A stretch of DNA of 64,000 bases from Euwallacea fornicatus (taxonomy: Eukaryota > Arthropoda > Insecta > Coleoptera > Curculionidae): assembly GCF_040115645.1 (NCBI RefSeq), contig NC_089548.1:2232001-2296000 (forward strand), given 5' to 3'. Under the pieces are notes generated by a model. It was not told the DNA's origin. It worked only from the letters and a program-made list of their open reading frames with translations, and did no database searches. The translations under genes were made by a program, and so were the position numbers. Position 1 is the first letter of the stretch, and every line of letters begins with the position of its first letter. Of the stretch, positions 23,044 through 35,700 are shown one piece after another.

Positions 23044-24421
23044 CTACGTGAGATCGAAAAGAGAACACCCCTTAAAAATGGTGTTAATTAAATCATTTTT
23101 GTTATGAATTTTCTTTACACTAAAACAAACACTTCATTAAACAATTGAACAAATTTGATTGTTAAAAACCCAAAAACAATTAATAATTTGTCGGTCCTCC
23201 GCGGTCTCTGATACATTTCTGTACACGTTTAGGCATGGATCTAATGAGGTGATTGATGTCCGCTGGGGGGATCTCATTCCAGGCTAACTGGACAGCATGA
23301 CATAGTGCCGCTAGGGTTTGTGGGGGATGGGGTAAATAATGCAACCTTCTGCCTACAATATATATCTCATACATGTTCCATAGGTGAGAGGTCTGGAGAT
23401 CGAGGTGGCTAAAGTAGCAAATTGATTACATTTTGTCGAAACAAGTCCACCTTATGTGGTTGTGCTTTGTCTTGATGGAGAATTGGATTAACAAGAGTTT
23501 CCAGATAAGGCATCGGATGAGGTTCCAAGACTTCTTCGATGCATCATTGGGCTGTCATACTGCCTCTAATGAAAACTAAGGGTGATCTGCTACCATATGC
23601 AATAGCACGCTAAACCATTACCCCAACAGTCTCATGAGCATTCGTCTGTACTATAAACTGAGGATCCTATCTTTTACCTTGTCTTCTTCTTACTCTTACC
23701 CGATCATCATGCATACCCGAATAGAATCTGGATTCATCACTAAACAAGATATTATCTCATTCCAGATTCCAATGTATCCGTTCTCTGCACCGATGTGGTC
23801 GATTTTGACGATGGTTTAAGGGGGTAACACAATATGGGGACGGTACGAAATCAATCCAAAATTTCTTATCGGGCGATAAAGGGTTCGAATCTCAATGGGC
23901 CTTCTATACTCGGCAAATCAGTCATCCGCCAGAGTCCTCGACGAGACGAACCCATGTCGATCTTGGCGTTCTTCGGGATCGTCCAGTAGCTCTCCTTCTG
24001 CCTATTTGCTCGTCTTGGAACGAGGCCTGACAACATCTCACTATAGTGTTTACACTACGAGTCAATCTAGTGGTGATTTCCCTAAATGACCGAGCAGCCT
24101 CTCGTAGAGTCACTATTCGACCTCTCTGCAACTTGATCGATTGATGAAAAATTTGCTGCATTCTGCGTTTAGGCATTTTTGATTAATTTGATAGCACTTT
24201 CTAAGCACACTATACACGAATAAATGTATTTTGCAGTTATATTGTTGATATTTTAATGCAATTTTGATAGTAAAAAAAAATTTACATTTCTAATAACTCG
24301 TAAATACATTGATGAATATGGCTGAAAATTTAATCGCTTTTTGTTCCCATATACAAATATGCATATTAATTAGTTAAATAAAACCATTTTTACAGGGTGT
24401 CCTCTTTTCTATGTGACGCAG
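23044..24421 (-). mobile_element. Second Tc1-like transposon, old, minus strand
   Basis: A 1378-bp element. Its ends are inverted repeats reading CTACGTGAGATCGAAAAGAG at the left and CTGCGTCACATAGAAAAGAG at the right (reverse complement). They continue as ACACCC...TAAAAATGGT for about 45 bp. The right flank is TA (24422-24423) and the left is CA (23042-23043), consistent with a mutated TA duplication. It encodes a transposase unrelated in detail to the one at 1833, so it is a different Tc1 family. Decay is heavier than in the first element, with several stops, a small deletion and a frameshift. Confidence 0.88.
23180..24176 (-). pseudogene. Tc1-like transposase pseudogene
   Basis: It starts MPKRRMQQIF at 24176 and carries a helix-turn-helix region (LREAARSFREITTRLTRSV, about residues 24-42) with an AT-hook-like RRRATGRSRR. 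The first catalytic aspartate is in FSDESRF (23736-23738), the second in HQDKAQPH (23469-23471), and the glutamate in SPDLSPMEHV (23376-23378). Only 30 residues separate the last two instead of the family's 34, implying a 12-bp deletion. These three motifs lie in one frame, broken by stops including one at 23922-23924 and a TGA where HVW is expected. A frameshift then leads to the C-terminal piece (GRRLHYLPHPPQTLAAL to RDRGGPTNY) ending at 23180. Confidence 0.88.
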
Positions 24422-26694
24422 TATGTTTCAGATCCGCATTTCCTATGAGCTTTAAGTATACTTATTAAGGGAAAAATAATCTCAAGAAACGTAGGCGAAG
24501 CCCAACTTTGGACGCAAGAACCGTTGGCTAAATCTTTAATTCCAATTCCAAGACACAATTTCGATCCTTTCAAGCAGAAATCCATCATAAAATATTAACG
24601 AAACTTTTCGACGTCCCATGGATGGAGGAAGAATATCTGGAACTTCCCGGGACGTGTACACATATCATTCGACGCGTTATTTTCTTGAAAGGAGCTTAGT
24701 CAGATGATGGCGCTTCCCTAAGAAATCGCACAAAGTGGATCCGAAAGAAAGCGGGTTTATAGAATTCCTGTTCTTTCATTTCGGGCTAGACATCCTTTTG
24801 TTATCCGAGCTTTGACGCTCTCTACTAAAAGCCGAAGATTGCTCGAGTTTTTCTCCTCGAATCCCCCCCCCCCTCTTTGCCCTCTTAAAAAAAGATTTAA
24901 TTGAATGGGATTTATTGCGCTTGAGTACAATAATTAATTTAGAATATGTAATTTACTGCAAATGAAGTGCTTTATGCTCATATAACAGTGGCCGATAAAA
25001 CTAAATTGGTCGGAAAATATCAGGAACGTATTCCAATTTCGAGGGCCGTTGAAATGCGAATCATTGAATGAACCGGAATGGGCTCAATTAGGAAAATTGC
25101 AAGGACATAGAATCGTGGCGGGTGCAGTAGCCTTGTCTATCAGATTCCCGTTTAATTAAATCCAGCTTTCGAATTCTTTGAAATTCCGATTTCTAGGTGT
25201 GTGGAGGAAATTGATTAATTCGCAAACTTTGACGGCCGGACTAATGACCGACCGAAGAAGGAACCCTAAATTTCCACCTCTCGTGAAAGGAGATATGCAT
25301 TTAAACTCCACGAAACCACCTTATCTCCCCTCTCTTCCTTGGAAATGAATGAGGACGTCCCAGGAATAATTCATATTTCCTCGCTTAATGGACTCTTTTT
25401 CTGAAGGACAAAATTTTAATGGGATATATTTTGTTTCTCGTAAACGCTAATCTGGAAAAATAATTCGCCGGATTCTGGCAAGCGCCCCAGTTTGTGTTCT
25501 CTTAATTTCCTGAACTAATAAATCACCCCTCCGGAGCAGAGGGCGTTTTAATTTCACTCTATTTCTAGTCTTATAAATTTTACGCCCTTCTGTCGATCAA
25601 CGTGAGAGCGAGAGTAGTTCCTGTGCTGAAGCGATTTGCAGGGGAAGGCCCCAATAAATCGTAAAACGAAAAAATACGTACTCTGTTGTGAATTTTCCTT
25701 TAAAAACCCATTCTCATAAAGCTCCCAGGGAACTATCGTGCGGAACAACAAATATTGTGAAACCTCCAGAGAATCCATTTTTCAAATACACAATCCCTTA
25801 CCAGGTCGGCATCCGGCAAAAGCAAATGCAGCCCAGAGGCTTTAAATAATAATTGAAGTTGCTTTGGAAGGAATATTCGGAAATCGGACAAACGGGAAGT
25901 ACGGATGTTCCTCCGTACGGCGGAACATCAAAGGGAAATAAATCAGAATGTATTGGCCATCTCTTCGTGGACGTGTAGGGAATATAATGCTGTCTTTTAT
26001 ATCGAATATAGAGATACTTATTTGCTGCCGGTCATTCTTTTTATGTATTGTCCGGGATGTGGTTTCGATTGGGCTATTTGTTTTACTTTCCTGGATTTAC
26101 GAGAGACAATAAAGATCGCATTGTGGAAAGTTTGCTTGTCGTGGTTCTGGAAAAGTCTTTTTATTAGTTTATTCAGTTTTTTTTTTTTTTTTTTTTTTAA
26201 GTAATAAAACCGGCAGCCAAAGACCTGAGGTCACAAGCGAGTCAACGTGCAAAAGGGTTTTTGGGCTTCAGGCGAACTTTTGGGTTTAGCTGCTGAAACT
26301 CTGTAGGAGCGGTCACTGGATTATACATCGCATAGCCAGAAGGTTTGCTAGACGGGATCGCTATCTCGGAAAGCAACAGATACAAATTTAAGTAAAGTTT
26401 AAATTTTAATAAAGCGTTTATCGTGTGTCTGTTATTATTATCATAAATTTCATGTCTTTCGGAAAAAAGAAAATTTCCGCCAACAAAGAAAATAAATCTC
26501 CTAAAGAAAATTGCGTGATCCAATCGAAGAAACCAAGTTGACCCGAAATGACAGGTGAACGTGACCTTGGGGAAAAATTGACAGCATGAAAAACTGACCC
26601 CCGAAAATAAAAAAAGACTTTATTCAAATCAATTTTTATGCATCTCCTCAATTTCAAGACGTTCGCTTATCCCATTTATTTATAATCGCTCGGC
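24422..26694. other. No gene seen
   Basis: No supported coding region. It contains an 11-bp poly-C run (24863-24873) and a 22-bp poly-T run (26177-26198). Confidence 0.5.
26177..26198. repeat. Poly-T run (22 bp)
   Basis: Uninterrupted T tract. It could be the reversed A-tail of a minus-strand retroposon, but no body was recognised next to it. Confidence 0.85.
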
Positions 26695-26696
26695 AT

Positions 26697-27110
26697 GCAG
26701 GGTGTCCCGTGACGTGTGCGTCATAGCTTTAGGGTATGTTACCATAGCACTTTGATGTCAAAAACACTCTAGTGAACCTGTATGGTAAACTCAATTACGT
26801 TTTTAAATCTAACTAAACATTAACAAATTCCTAATTAACAAGCAAGTCAGCTGTGATGTGGAATTTGTTATTACGTGTTAGCTGCCATGACAGTAGATGC
26901 CACTTAAGTGAATACAGTGTCTTTCCACCGGGGAAGTCTGAAAATTTGGTTCACGTCGAGAGCACCGAAAACAGACAACTTATAGCTTAGATTATGGATG
27001 AAGCTGGAAATATCCGTGCTAATCCAGAAATCATTAGAAGAGCTACATCTTTCATTCTGAGCAATCACTGCATTAGAAAGACACTCTTTTTTGATGATTA
27101 AATTTTACTC
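26697..27110 (+). mobile_element. Internally deleted transposon relic with transposase C-terminus
   Basis: GCAGGGTGTCCCGTGACGTG at about 26698 looks like the start of a DNA transposon (compare CAGGGTGTCC at the right end of the element ending 24421). Some 250 bp later the plus strand (26940-27105) reads ESTENRQLIA-stop-IMDEAGN and then IRANPEIIRRAT, followed after a probable frameshift by a C-I-R-K...F tail. This resembles the far C-terminus of insect IS630-Tc1-mariner-type transposases (I-R-x-N-P-x-I-x-R-R-A-T...C-I-E). The N-terminus and catalytic core are missing, so it would be a deletion derivative. The right end was not found. Confidence 0.5.
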
Positions 27111-30100
27111 GATTGTTAATTAAGAGTTTATTAAGTTTTTTTTTTGAATTTTATTTTTTAATTGCACGGAGAGGCGAGTTAAAAAGGCTTCAAGACCCGA
27201 TTTTCGAAAATTATAGCCATGAGGAACTAATTACAAAACGTCTGAAAGACGAAAAATCTGATATTCGAAAATAGAAAGCCCGGATGTAGGGATTTAAATC
27301 AGCTTAAAGATGAGGCATCATTCGTCCACCTTTCCCATTGGAGATTTTTCCAGTGGAGCAGAGAAAAGTAGGGGTGAATAAGGGCGACATAATTATGGCA
27401 TTAATACTTTTCCACCTTTAGGTGGTATTTTTGTCGTGTTTCAGCGATTTCTAAACAAACCGAGGGATAAATCCACGTAAATCCTACATACGCAATAGTA
27501 GTATAATTTAACACCGACTCTCAATTGAAGAAGTATTAACCAGGATTAACAGGTGGAGATTCTTCGGCTGCTACGGATCTAAATGATTGCTTTCTGTTTG
27601 GTGCAAAGCTTATCAACTGGTGCTTATTTAATTAAACAAGTTGCAGAAGAAAACGTTTGGTATGTTTCAGCTTTAGTGTTATACTCCCTAGGGAACAGCT
27701 TAGAGCGTCGAAAAAAAATCCGTATAAGCCGCTTTAACTGGCAAAAGTATATTTGGTTACAATAGCACGAGGAAATAGAATTTTCCGATGCGTATTTGAC
27801 AATTTCCCAAGTCAGAAGTCATCTGAGCGCGGGAAAATACATTTCGGGCGTGTACTGAACATAATACGTGCAATACGTTGCAAAATTTTTCTCTATTTTA
27901 GTCTGTTCTGGTGTCTATATTTGTAGCAGGCTTCGGCTCTATACAGTGAAAACATTCATTGAATGACTTTTCTATCGTTTTCTCTCATAAATTGTTAGTG
28001 GTGATTTTCGAGGTTTAGATTATATTTCCGTCTAATATTGAGGTAACGGTTCTTCCCCTAAAGCACATCGATGAGTATTTATTTGCATAAATCGGTGGCG
28101 ATATTTCGCGACGCATATTAAACAGTATTGTTAGACTATCCGTGTGCGAAGGTGTCTGGAAAACGGAAAGCGCTCAGAAAAACGCCATTTTTTTGCAATG
28201 ACCTGAAATGTGTATTTTCCCGTCAGCGCACGGAAATATGCTGTTTCGCGTGTGCTAACGGGAAAGATGTGTTTTTCGTGATTCTTTGTCACGTAACATC
28301 CATTTTTAGACTTGGAACGAAATACCTATTTGCACAGTCATCAGCACTTATAGGACATTATCGTACTGTTATGTTAAAAGAGAAATTTCGCTTACATAAC
28401 GGTCGGGTTGAACTATATGGGATAAAGCTTAGGCTCAGGCAAACCACATAAAAGGCGTGGTCACTTTTTATTATTTAAAAACAAAACAACTGGGTTATTA
28501 GATAAGCCTTACTTCACTTATCCGCAGCGCTGATTTCTGTTACGTCCTCGATTAGGTACGTTAAGACCCCGCACCTCTGATTAAAAGCTCGAAATTGACC
28601 CTCAAGTTGACCTGACCTCGCGTTTGACCCTTAATTGCATTTATTAATATTACTGCACTGCGGTATTTACTAGAAAATACTTCAATAGTCGATAAATTGA
28701 TTGACCATGGAACGACCTCGTTCACTATTGCTCAGAACAGGCGGAAACTAATTCATAAACCTCAGATTTTGCAAGGCGTTATTTATTAGTTTGATAAATA
28801 TGCATCCTATGTTAACCAGCATCAACACTAGAATGTCATTAAGGCCGCCTCTCCATTGTAGCCCTCAAACAGACTATTCAGTTCAATGGCGGACCTCATT
28901 CTCTTTGGAATGAAACACTTACACAAGACTGCGTGCCATTGTTTCCTAAGTTAATCCTCGAGATAATCCGTTGGGAAAGAGTAGCACACATGCCAAACAA
29001 AGCACTTTACACGCCGCAAGAACCCGACACGTTATAATAATAATAAACAATGCCGATAATGTAACCGTTTTGCGAAACGCTTCTTAGGTATGCAAGGGGA
29101 TTGTCGCAGGTTAGGTTGACATAACGGTACCGCCTCGCCAAGCCGAAATCAAAGAACTTTCAGACTTGGTACTGCTGCACCTTCATGTCGCTTGCCGGCA
29201 CCGAACCTTCGGCCTTCGCACTCGGTACCACTCTGCGGATGGCGGTCGATGGTTCCCGATTCACGTTTGAATTCCAAGTACTTACTACTTCAAAGAGAGA
29301 CAGGAACTCAGTCGCAGAGTACGTGGGAGCCTTTCATACTGTATTAAGGCTTCCACATCTGCGTTGATCTTCGGTGATGCGACTCGTTTCTAACGAAGAG
29401 CGGTTTTCAGTTTGGAAATCGCTTTGAACTTCTCAAGTCCGCCATGTTGAAACATATGGAGAACTTTGTGAGCCATGTTGCGCAGTGAAAAATTTAACGG
29501 TTTTACACGTGCAGCACATCAAAGTTTGAATGTTCTCACAGAATTTGAATGGTTCTGCTCATTATTTCTTCGATAAACATGTTTTTTCTTGTTTTTTAAT
29601 TCGTATGAAAACGAGTTATATCTCCTCAGAACGGTTTCCGAGATGTCACAATTCAGAGTTTAAGAAGTGATGGCAAAAATTGAACGTCCCTTTGCAGCAC
29701 ATTAAGTGCAACAAAAATTATCGATAATAATTTCTGAGAGATTTGTGGGAGAGAAAGTTAAGTTGAAAAAGAGCACAAGTGCATGCACGAGAATCTTTTT
29801 CAGTGTTACATCCTTAGGGCGGCCGGGTAAATTATCGCGATAATTACACCCGTGCAAATTACCCTGTAACTGGCCCTTGATTTGTTTATCGTGAGAATGA
29901 GGCCCCGATTTTGCATCGTTGAATGGCGAATTTGACAGATGTGTGAAACTGTAGGAAATTTAATAATTTCCACCGAAACTATTGTTTTTGTATCAATGGA
30001 CTGAGATTGACGCTACGTTCACCGTGGATGCTAACTGGAGAATTTTCCAAAATGCGAAAATAGGAATCAGTCCCAGAAACTAAAAACTTGAGCCTTTAAA

Positions 30101-33100
30101 ATGAGGTTGGGGTCACTCAACACGTCTTGACAGCGTAAAACTTAATTTCATAGTGGTGTGCGGTTATGTTCGTGTGACCCCAATAGTCTCCATGCGTACA
30201 AATTCTCTAACTTTTACTGTAGACTTGTTCCAAAAATTCACAAGGTTTTTTTAGTGATAAGGAAGCCATAGCTACTTTTTTTGGAAATTCTACCATATAA
30301 AAGTCAACTCTGATGCATCTTCCACGTTCCAAAAACTCTTTTTGTTGTGGGTACCATCTCGAGTGTTGGTACTCTTAACAACTGTGGATTAACGAAAGTG
30401 GAATTTACGTGAATCCTGCTGGGGCCTTTTGACATTCAGCTTGCAAGGAAAACTGTAAGTAAGACGTTGCTCAACATATTGTTGGATGCTTCTCCGAGAA
30501 AGGCGCTGAAAACGTATACTGTCTCCTGTGCATTTTTCTTGAAGAAAGAAAATCGCGCAAGTAAAGCTGTTCAGTTACATCTTTGCTACTCTTCGGTATA
30601 GGTACATTTGTTTGAACAATTTGAAGTGCACATACTTTTTTTTTGCGAATGACCCCAGAACATTAACAGTATTAAATAATGTGGAACACTTAGTTCCGTT
30701 CTTTTTTTGGTGAAATTGGCTTAACAGTTATACGCCAATTAAGCAATAGAACTAGTAGGTAATATTAACGGTGCTAATACATAACAGCGCCTTGTGGGAA
30801 TAGTTTTTCCATAAGATTCCTTATATGCGTTACGGTTGATCCATAAATCTAAAGTGCAAAAATTACGTGGTAAACTCTTATTTTTTACTCTCATTTTCGA
30901 GATCAGGTTGAGGCCGGGTGGCTGCATCAAATATAATTCAAGAAAAATGTGCAAAAGCACAATGCATAATGAATGATTGCTCTTATGTAATGACTTAATA
31001 AACGGTCTTATGTTTATTTTCCTAATTAATGCTTTCGCATAAGATAATTCCATTTTCGTTCTTGTTACTGCTGATGTGGGAATTTCGTGAGGAGGTGTGA
31101 GAGTCTCGTTGCTTGTGCAATCGGGTCAAAGTTGACTTTTGTGTACACGATGACCCTCTCTGGACACCCCGTATGGGGGAAAAATTGCACTATATCGAGT
31201 TCAAAAGTATGCATTTTTAACATTTTAAACCTTCTGATCACGTCCGGAGTACTTGACAACAACGAGAATTTTGGGAAAACGTTTGTATTTTTCCCTTTGC
31301 TTATTTTGCGAGGAAATTTAAAATGATGCACAATGCAACAACGAAACTTTTCCCCGTCTATCAAGTTGCGATGTAATATTTGCAAACTCGACGTTTCGAT
31401 TTTCGACCACCATCATTAACTTTGCCTTTTCTTACGAACGCCATATTCGATTTTCACACGTTTGAATTGAACTCTCACTCGCCATTTCCATTGAGTTCGT
31501 CCGGCAATTCTAAGCACAGCTCTATGCGTCTTCTTATTCGGTAGCCAGAAAATATCCGGGTTGAAGTTATTTTCTGTTCCTTCATAGGAATTTAGCCATC
31601 ATAGAAACAGCGCAAACTTAATTAATAAAATGTCAAGTCCGGTGAAAAGTTGCTAGAAACAGGGGTGTGAGCGCACCGCTCAAAATCATTGAGACGAATA
31701 TTAAATTGAGACCAAACTGGAAAGTAAGACAAACGGGGCTTCACAAAAAAATGACAAATAGTTCATCCTTGGAATACTTCATTAGAAGGTGCGTTCCAGA
31801 ATTTTCGTGTGAAAATCAGGAACGGGCGTAAGATTAATTCAGGTTGGCTGTAGGTTAATGCAACCCTCGCTGGCGCCCATCTAACGGTACTTTTCGTGGA
31901 AGTCAGAAAATTAAAATATTTTTGATATTTTCCAACAGTCAAATGCCTGTGGTATCGTAGCAGATCAGGCTTAGACGACTCTATACATGGACTTGAACAG
32001 GTGACACATTCCACTGTGACGTTGGCGTAACCTTTACCTACTGGGAGGATTTGAAAATTATTTTCTTTACGCAAATAATTGAGCTCATTTTGCAACATCG
32101 TCATAAAACTTAATTGTTACTTAAAGTACTGATCTAGTTTCGAGCCACTGGAATTTTCGGAAAAATCGGAGCTCGATCATTTTTAGCGTGGTCCAGACAT
32201 GCGGTGCGATACGTCAGACTCGCTCGAAGCTGCATAAACGTGCAATTGTTTTGAATCCACATAAGGTACCGCGACCAATTTCAACAGAAACGCCAAAATA
32301 CTTCGATGTGTGGGGCCCACACACAAAATGGCATTTATGAGGATAGTCCAAGAAGCCCCCCCGTTCGCCAAATCTAACCCGCTCAGATTATTTTCTATTT
32401 CCAATCTTGAAAAAATGGCTCGTTGGAAAGAAATGTGCCAATAATGTTGAAGTGGAGCCCGAGGCTGATGCATATTTTGAAATATTTGAAGTTTCTCTCT
32501 GTTAACAGGTAGTAGGTACAAGCATATATTTTTACGACGGTTAACGAGACAATTCGTGAAAATTAGGGCAAACGTGCGTAGCTGATATTCCGAGAAAAGG
32601 GAACGTTCCGTCTTTAGCATTTCTTAAAACACGGGGCTCGGCCAAAGCCCGGAATAAGATTGATATTTTTTAAACAAGCAACTTAAAAGAAAACGCTTGA
32701 ATACGTGAATTTTTTTTCCATTTGTACGTATTTTTTGACAACCAAATGAAACATTTTCCTTCAATTCCTTAGTTGCACCCCTACCCAGCTTTTTTTTTAA
32801 TATGTGGTATGCGGGCTGGCTGAAAAGCTAGTGCAAAATGGAATTTTACCATATCCCCTTTTCTTTGAGCTATGTCGTTATTTGGGAAAAACTCTTCTAA
32901 AAGCAAAAAAATGAATACTTTCTCTGTTTTATCTAGAGATTATTTAACGTAGCAGATGCTAAATATGTCCTCCGTCCTATACTTAGTACCTATCAATGCG
33001 TCTCCATTTGCTATCTGTGCATTTTGTATCTTCCTGCATTGAGCTTCTACTTAAAAATCCGATATTTTTAATTTTCAAAGTAAATTTTTGTAAAATTCTT

Positions 33101-34756
33101 GCTAGACTCTCCCTGTAATTGCAGGTAACCAGTTTATTCTACCTTTCTTCCTTAAATTTCCCTTATAAGTTACTTTGAAGTCGATTTGTTCACTTTCAGC
33201 TTAATTGGCTTTCTCGAAGCCACTTTCATTATTCAGCTGTTTGAAAGTTAGAACTGCTACTTCTCCCTAGTTTACCGGACATTTACGGAAGAACAATTCC
33301 CGCAATTCCGATTTATTTGAATTAATAACTTTTTGGCCTTCAAATAGCCTGCAAAGGAATCTTTTTTTATTATAATGTATAATAACTTATGACGACCACA
33401 ATGCCCCATTGTACCTGGGTAATCAAACTCCCTGGAAAATACCTCAAAATTTCAGACGACAAATTTAGATCATCGTTCCAGTTTTTCCAGAAAAAGACCG
33501 ACAAAACCCGACCCTTTACTGACACCATCTTCCAGATATGTAATTGATTATCCTGTTTTGGGACATTTTTTTGCCGAAACACAGTCTGGAAAATGAAAAT
33601 TAATTACTGCGGCTCCTTATAGCAGGCGCTGCTGCTGTTTTATTACCCCAAGAGATAATAGTTGAACCAGTCTGGTTTATACTATTATGGGAACTCGTTT
33701 CGTGGCTCCCCTCTTCCTTCTTATTAGATGATTAAGGGGAAAACAGATTTTGTTGTGCTTGATTAATGGCTTTCGGGGATCGCCCTTTAATTACCTTCGC
33801 ATCTCAAAGATGTTTTTCGTTGTAGCTGTTTAAAGCCCTATTGAATTTTCCAAAGAGTTATTGCCTTTTTCGCGCACACGTTTAGGCCCAAATAGCTAAA
33901 GTAAACTAAAATAACGTAAGCCCCATTAATTCAGCTGCGGAATTATAAATTACCCCGAAACCAAACCAGCCTCAAATAATGGTAGGAAACCCAATACAAA
34001 ATTTGCATTTGTTTGAGAAGGATCACAGACGTGAATGTGGCAAATTTCGTATAGAAATTTAAATTTAATATTCAGCTCTCATGCCTGAAAATATAATACA
34101 TCCTAAAGTACCGTATTGTTATGGAAATTCCTTCCTAAAAGCTTGAGTTATCCGAGCTGAGAATTTAATTTTCGTTGTTTATTAAAAAAAAAAAAAACGC
34201 AAAACTTCAAATTAGCTGGAATAATAGTTTCTTGTGAATGTCGCGTTTGTCTACAAAAAGAATCAGGAAATTGCAGAGTGGCCTGGATTCACGAGAATAT
34301 GCCAGCGATTCCGTTATCACGTTGCATTTTTCCTCCTCTTTAGCTTTGCTTTAACTTTTTAAAGAGCTTTTAGCGAAGCGAGATTGCTCTATCTATATCG
34401 AAACTTCATGCTCAGTTTCGTCAAAGTTCCACCTATCAGCAGCAGCGGAGGATTTTTTCCATTACTTTCTATAAACGTTTTTCCAGCAGTAACAAACAAC
34501 AATAAAATATCGGCTCTAATATATTCCGCAGAAAAAGTTGAACCAAAAAAGTGGAGAATTTTATAGGGGTTTTCGGCTCCCCCTCAGGAACAAAAAACAT
34601 CCTGTTAGTGTGTTTGGCAGGATATAATAAATACCGCAATTTATTTAGGTTTTCGGTCTTAGAAAAGGCGCTAGCTTAGATGATATATCTCTCCAAAATA
34701 AAAATATATTGTTTGCTGTTCTGGTTATAAAGGCAGCAGGATTTTTTCCTGTCGTG
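27111..34756. other. Long stretch without recognised genes
   Basis: No convincing coding region. The longest frames (31763-32104 and 32183-32620 on the minus strand, 113 and 145 codons) share a phase but show no recognisable domain. A CpG-richer patch at 29100-29390 holds a 60-codon open frame of unknown meaning. Confidence 0.4.
32183..32620 (-). CDS. Unrecognised 145-codon open frame
   Basis: This is among the longest open frames in the window, but I see no domain, signal peptide or family motif, and no clear splice context. A second open frame (31763-32104) continues in the same phase about 80 bp further on, after stops. The two could be pieces of one decayed gene, or chance. Confidence 0.15.
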   Translation of the reverse strand: MLKTERSLFSEYQLRTFALIFTNCLVNRRKNICLYLLPVNREKLQIFQNMHQPRAPLQHYWHISFQRAIFSRLEIENNLSGLDLANGGASWTILINAILCVGPTHRSILAFLLKLVAVPYVDSKQLHVYAASSESDVSHRMSGPR

Positions 34757-34760
34757 TTTA

Positions 34761-34796
34761 TGACATGGAGAGCTGGAGAAATTGAATTATGAGTAG
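34761..34796 (+). repeat. Direct repeat, copy 1
   Basis: TGACATGGAGA, then a 7-bp extra piece, then AAATTGAATTATGAGT. Its partner, without the extra piece, lies at 35122-35146, about 360 bp away. Confidence 0.75.
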
Positions 34797-34945
34797 AGCG
34801 TTCACTTTAACGTTTTCGCCGAAATTAAACGGTGAAGGAGCTTTCGTGAGCCTCAACTAAAGTTATCTGGAAGCGACAATTAGACGAAAAATTACAAAAA
34901 AGTTGTTTTTTTTTTCTCACGCGTGTTAAACAACATAATAAGGCC

Positions 34946-35005
34946 CGAGTCACGCAAATATTACACGAGTCATGCAAATGTGACACGAGTAACACAAAAT
35001 AACGC
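34946..35005. repeat. 20-bp tandem repeat, three copies
   Basis: The units start CGAGTCACGCAAAT (34946), CGAGTCATGCAAAT (34966) and CGAGTAACACAAAA (34986). The second unit contains ATGCAAAT (34972-34979), an exact octamer of the kind bound by POU-domain factors; this may be coincidence. Confidence 0.85.
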
Positions 35006-35121
35006 TTCCTGGTGAGTTTGACAAATACTAGATCATTTCCAATTCTGCAGTAAGAGGAAGAAATAAACAAACGGAATTAGTTCGAATAAACTGGATCCGC
35101 GTCCTGTATGGTTTATGTTTG

Positions 35122-35146
35122 TGACATGGAGAAATTGAATTATGAG
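35122..35146 (+). repeat. Direct repeat, copy 2
   Basis: Partner of 34761-34796: TGACATGGAGA directly followed by AATTGAATTATGAGT. Confidence 0.75.
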
Positions 35147-35250
35147 TGTACAGTTCAATTGCGTGAAAAGCCAATAAGGTTACGCCGTGGATCAGCAACT
35201 TTGTTAAACTATGAAAAAGGGAATAAATAATGAATGCTTGTGCCACTTAC

Positions 35251-35690
35251 GTTCGTCATCCTCGATGTATTTCTGTGTCAGATTTCCCTTTAGTCTCAAG
35301 TAGAGTTTCCACCAAATCTCAATAAATTGCGACTTTTCTTTCAATAGCAGCTGACATCTCATACATGCAAAATTGAAGATAAAGCGACTAATTAACACAA
35401 AGTATTTCCACCTCGAGAGCTTCTCCGAGGTTTCATTGTGCCGGAAATTGAACTTCCCTCTTATCTTCTCAGGCAAAAAGGTAAAAGAACTGGTGTCAGA
35501 TACGCTTAAGTGAAATAATATAAGCAAACAAAGAGAACGAATCCTTTCATCGTAAAAAAGGAGTCCTTTCAGTAACAATACTATGTTTGATGAAAGAACA
35601 ACAATAATTAAGGAACTTGGGCTGTTCCCATCTCTTTTAGGTCTCCAATTATCACTTCGTTTGAATATTGCATCCGGGTTGACATCGTAT
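35251..35690 (-). CDS. Candidate internal exon, membrane-protein-like, unknown
   Basis: On the minus strand a 146-codon frame is open across a 440-bp segment. It is preceded by a good splice acceptor (pyrimidine-rich CCCCTTTGTGCAG, cut before 35690, with a possible branch site CTAAT upstream). It is followed by a strong donor (GAAC/GTAAGT, intron from 35250). The predicted residues include hydrophobic stretches (SSLIIVVLSSNIVLLLKG and RSLCLLILFHLSV, then WKYFVLISRFIFNFACM) and a charged C-terminal part (KGNLTQKYIEDDER). This would fit a multi-pass membrane protein such as an insect chemoreceptor, but I could not match any family. Flanking exons were not found. An open frame of this length with both sites is suggestive, not proof. 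Confidence 0.3.
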
Positions 35691-35700
35691 CTGCACAAAG

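Noticed and set aside
23880..23900. GGGTTCGAATCTC, resembling a tRNA B box
   Set aside because: It lies inside the transposase pseudogene with no matching A box, stems or anticodon arm.
23634..24089. Plus-strand frames within the second Tc1-like element
   Set aside because: They are antisense shadows of the transposase pseudogene on the minus strand.
27583..27765. 60-codon open frame beginning with a hydrophobic stretch
   Set aside because: Too short, no splice or promoter context; expected by chance in AT-rich DNA.
34972..34979. ATGCAAAT octamer as a POU-factor site
   Set aside because: Only one of three repeat units carries it exactly; an 8-bp match in AT-rich DNA is not evidence of a regulatory site.
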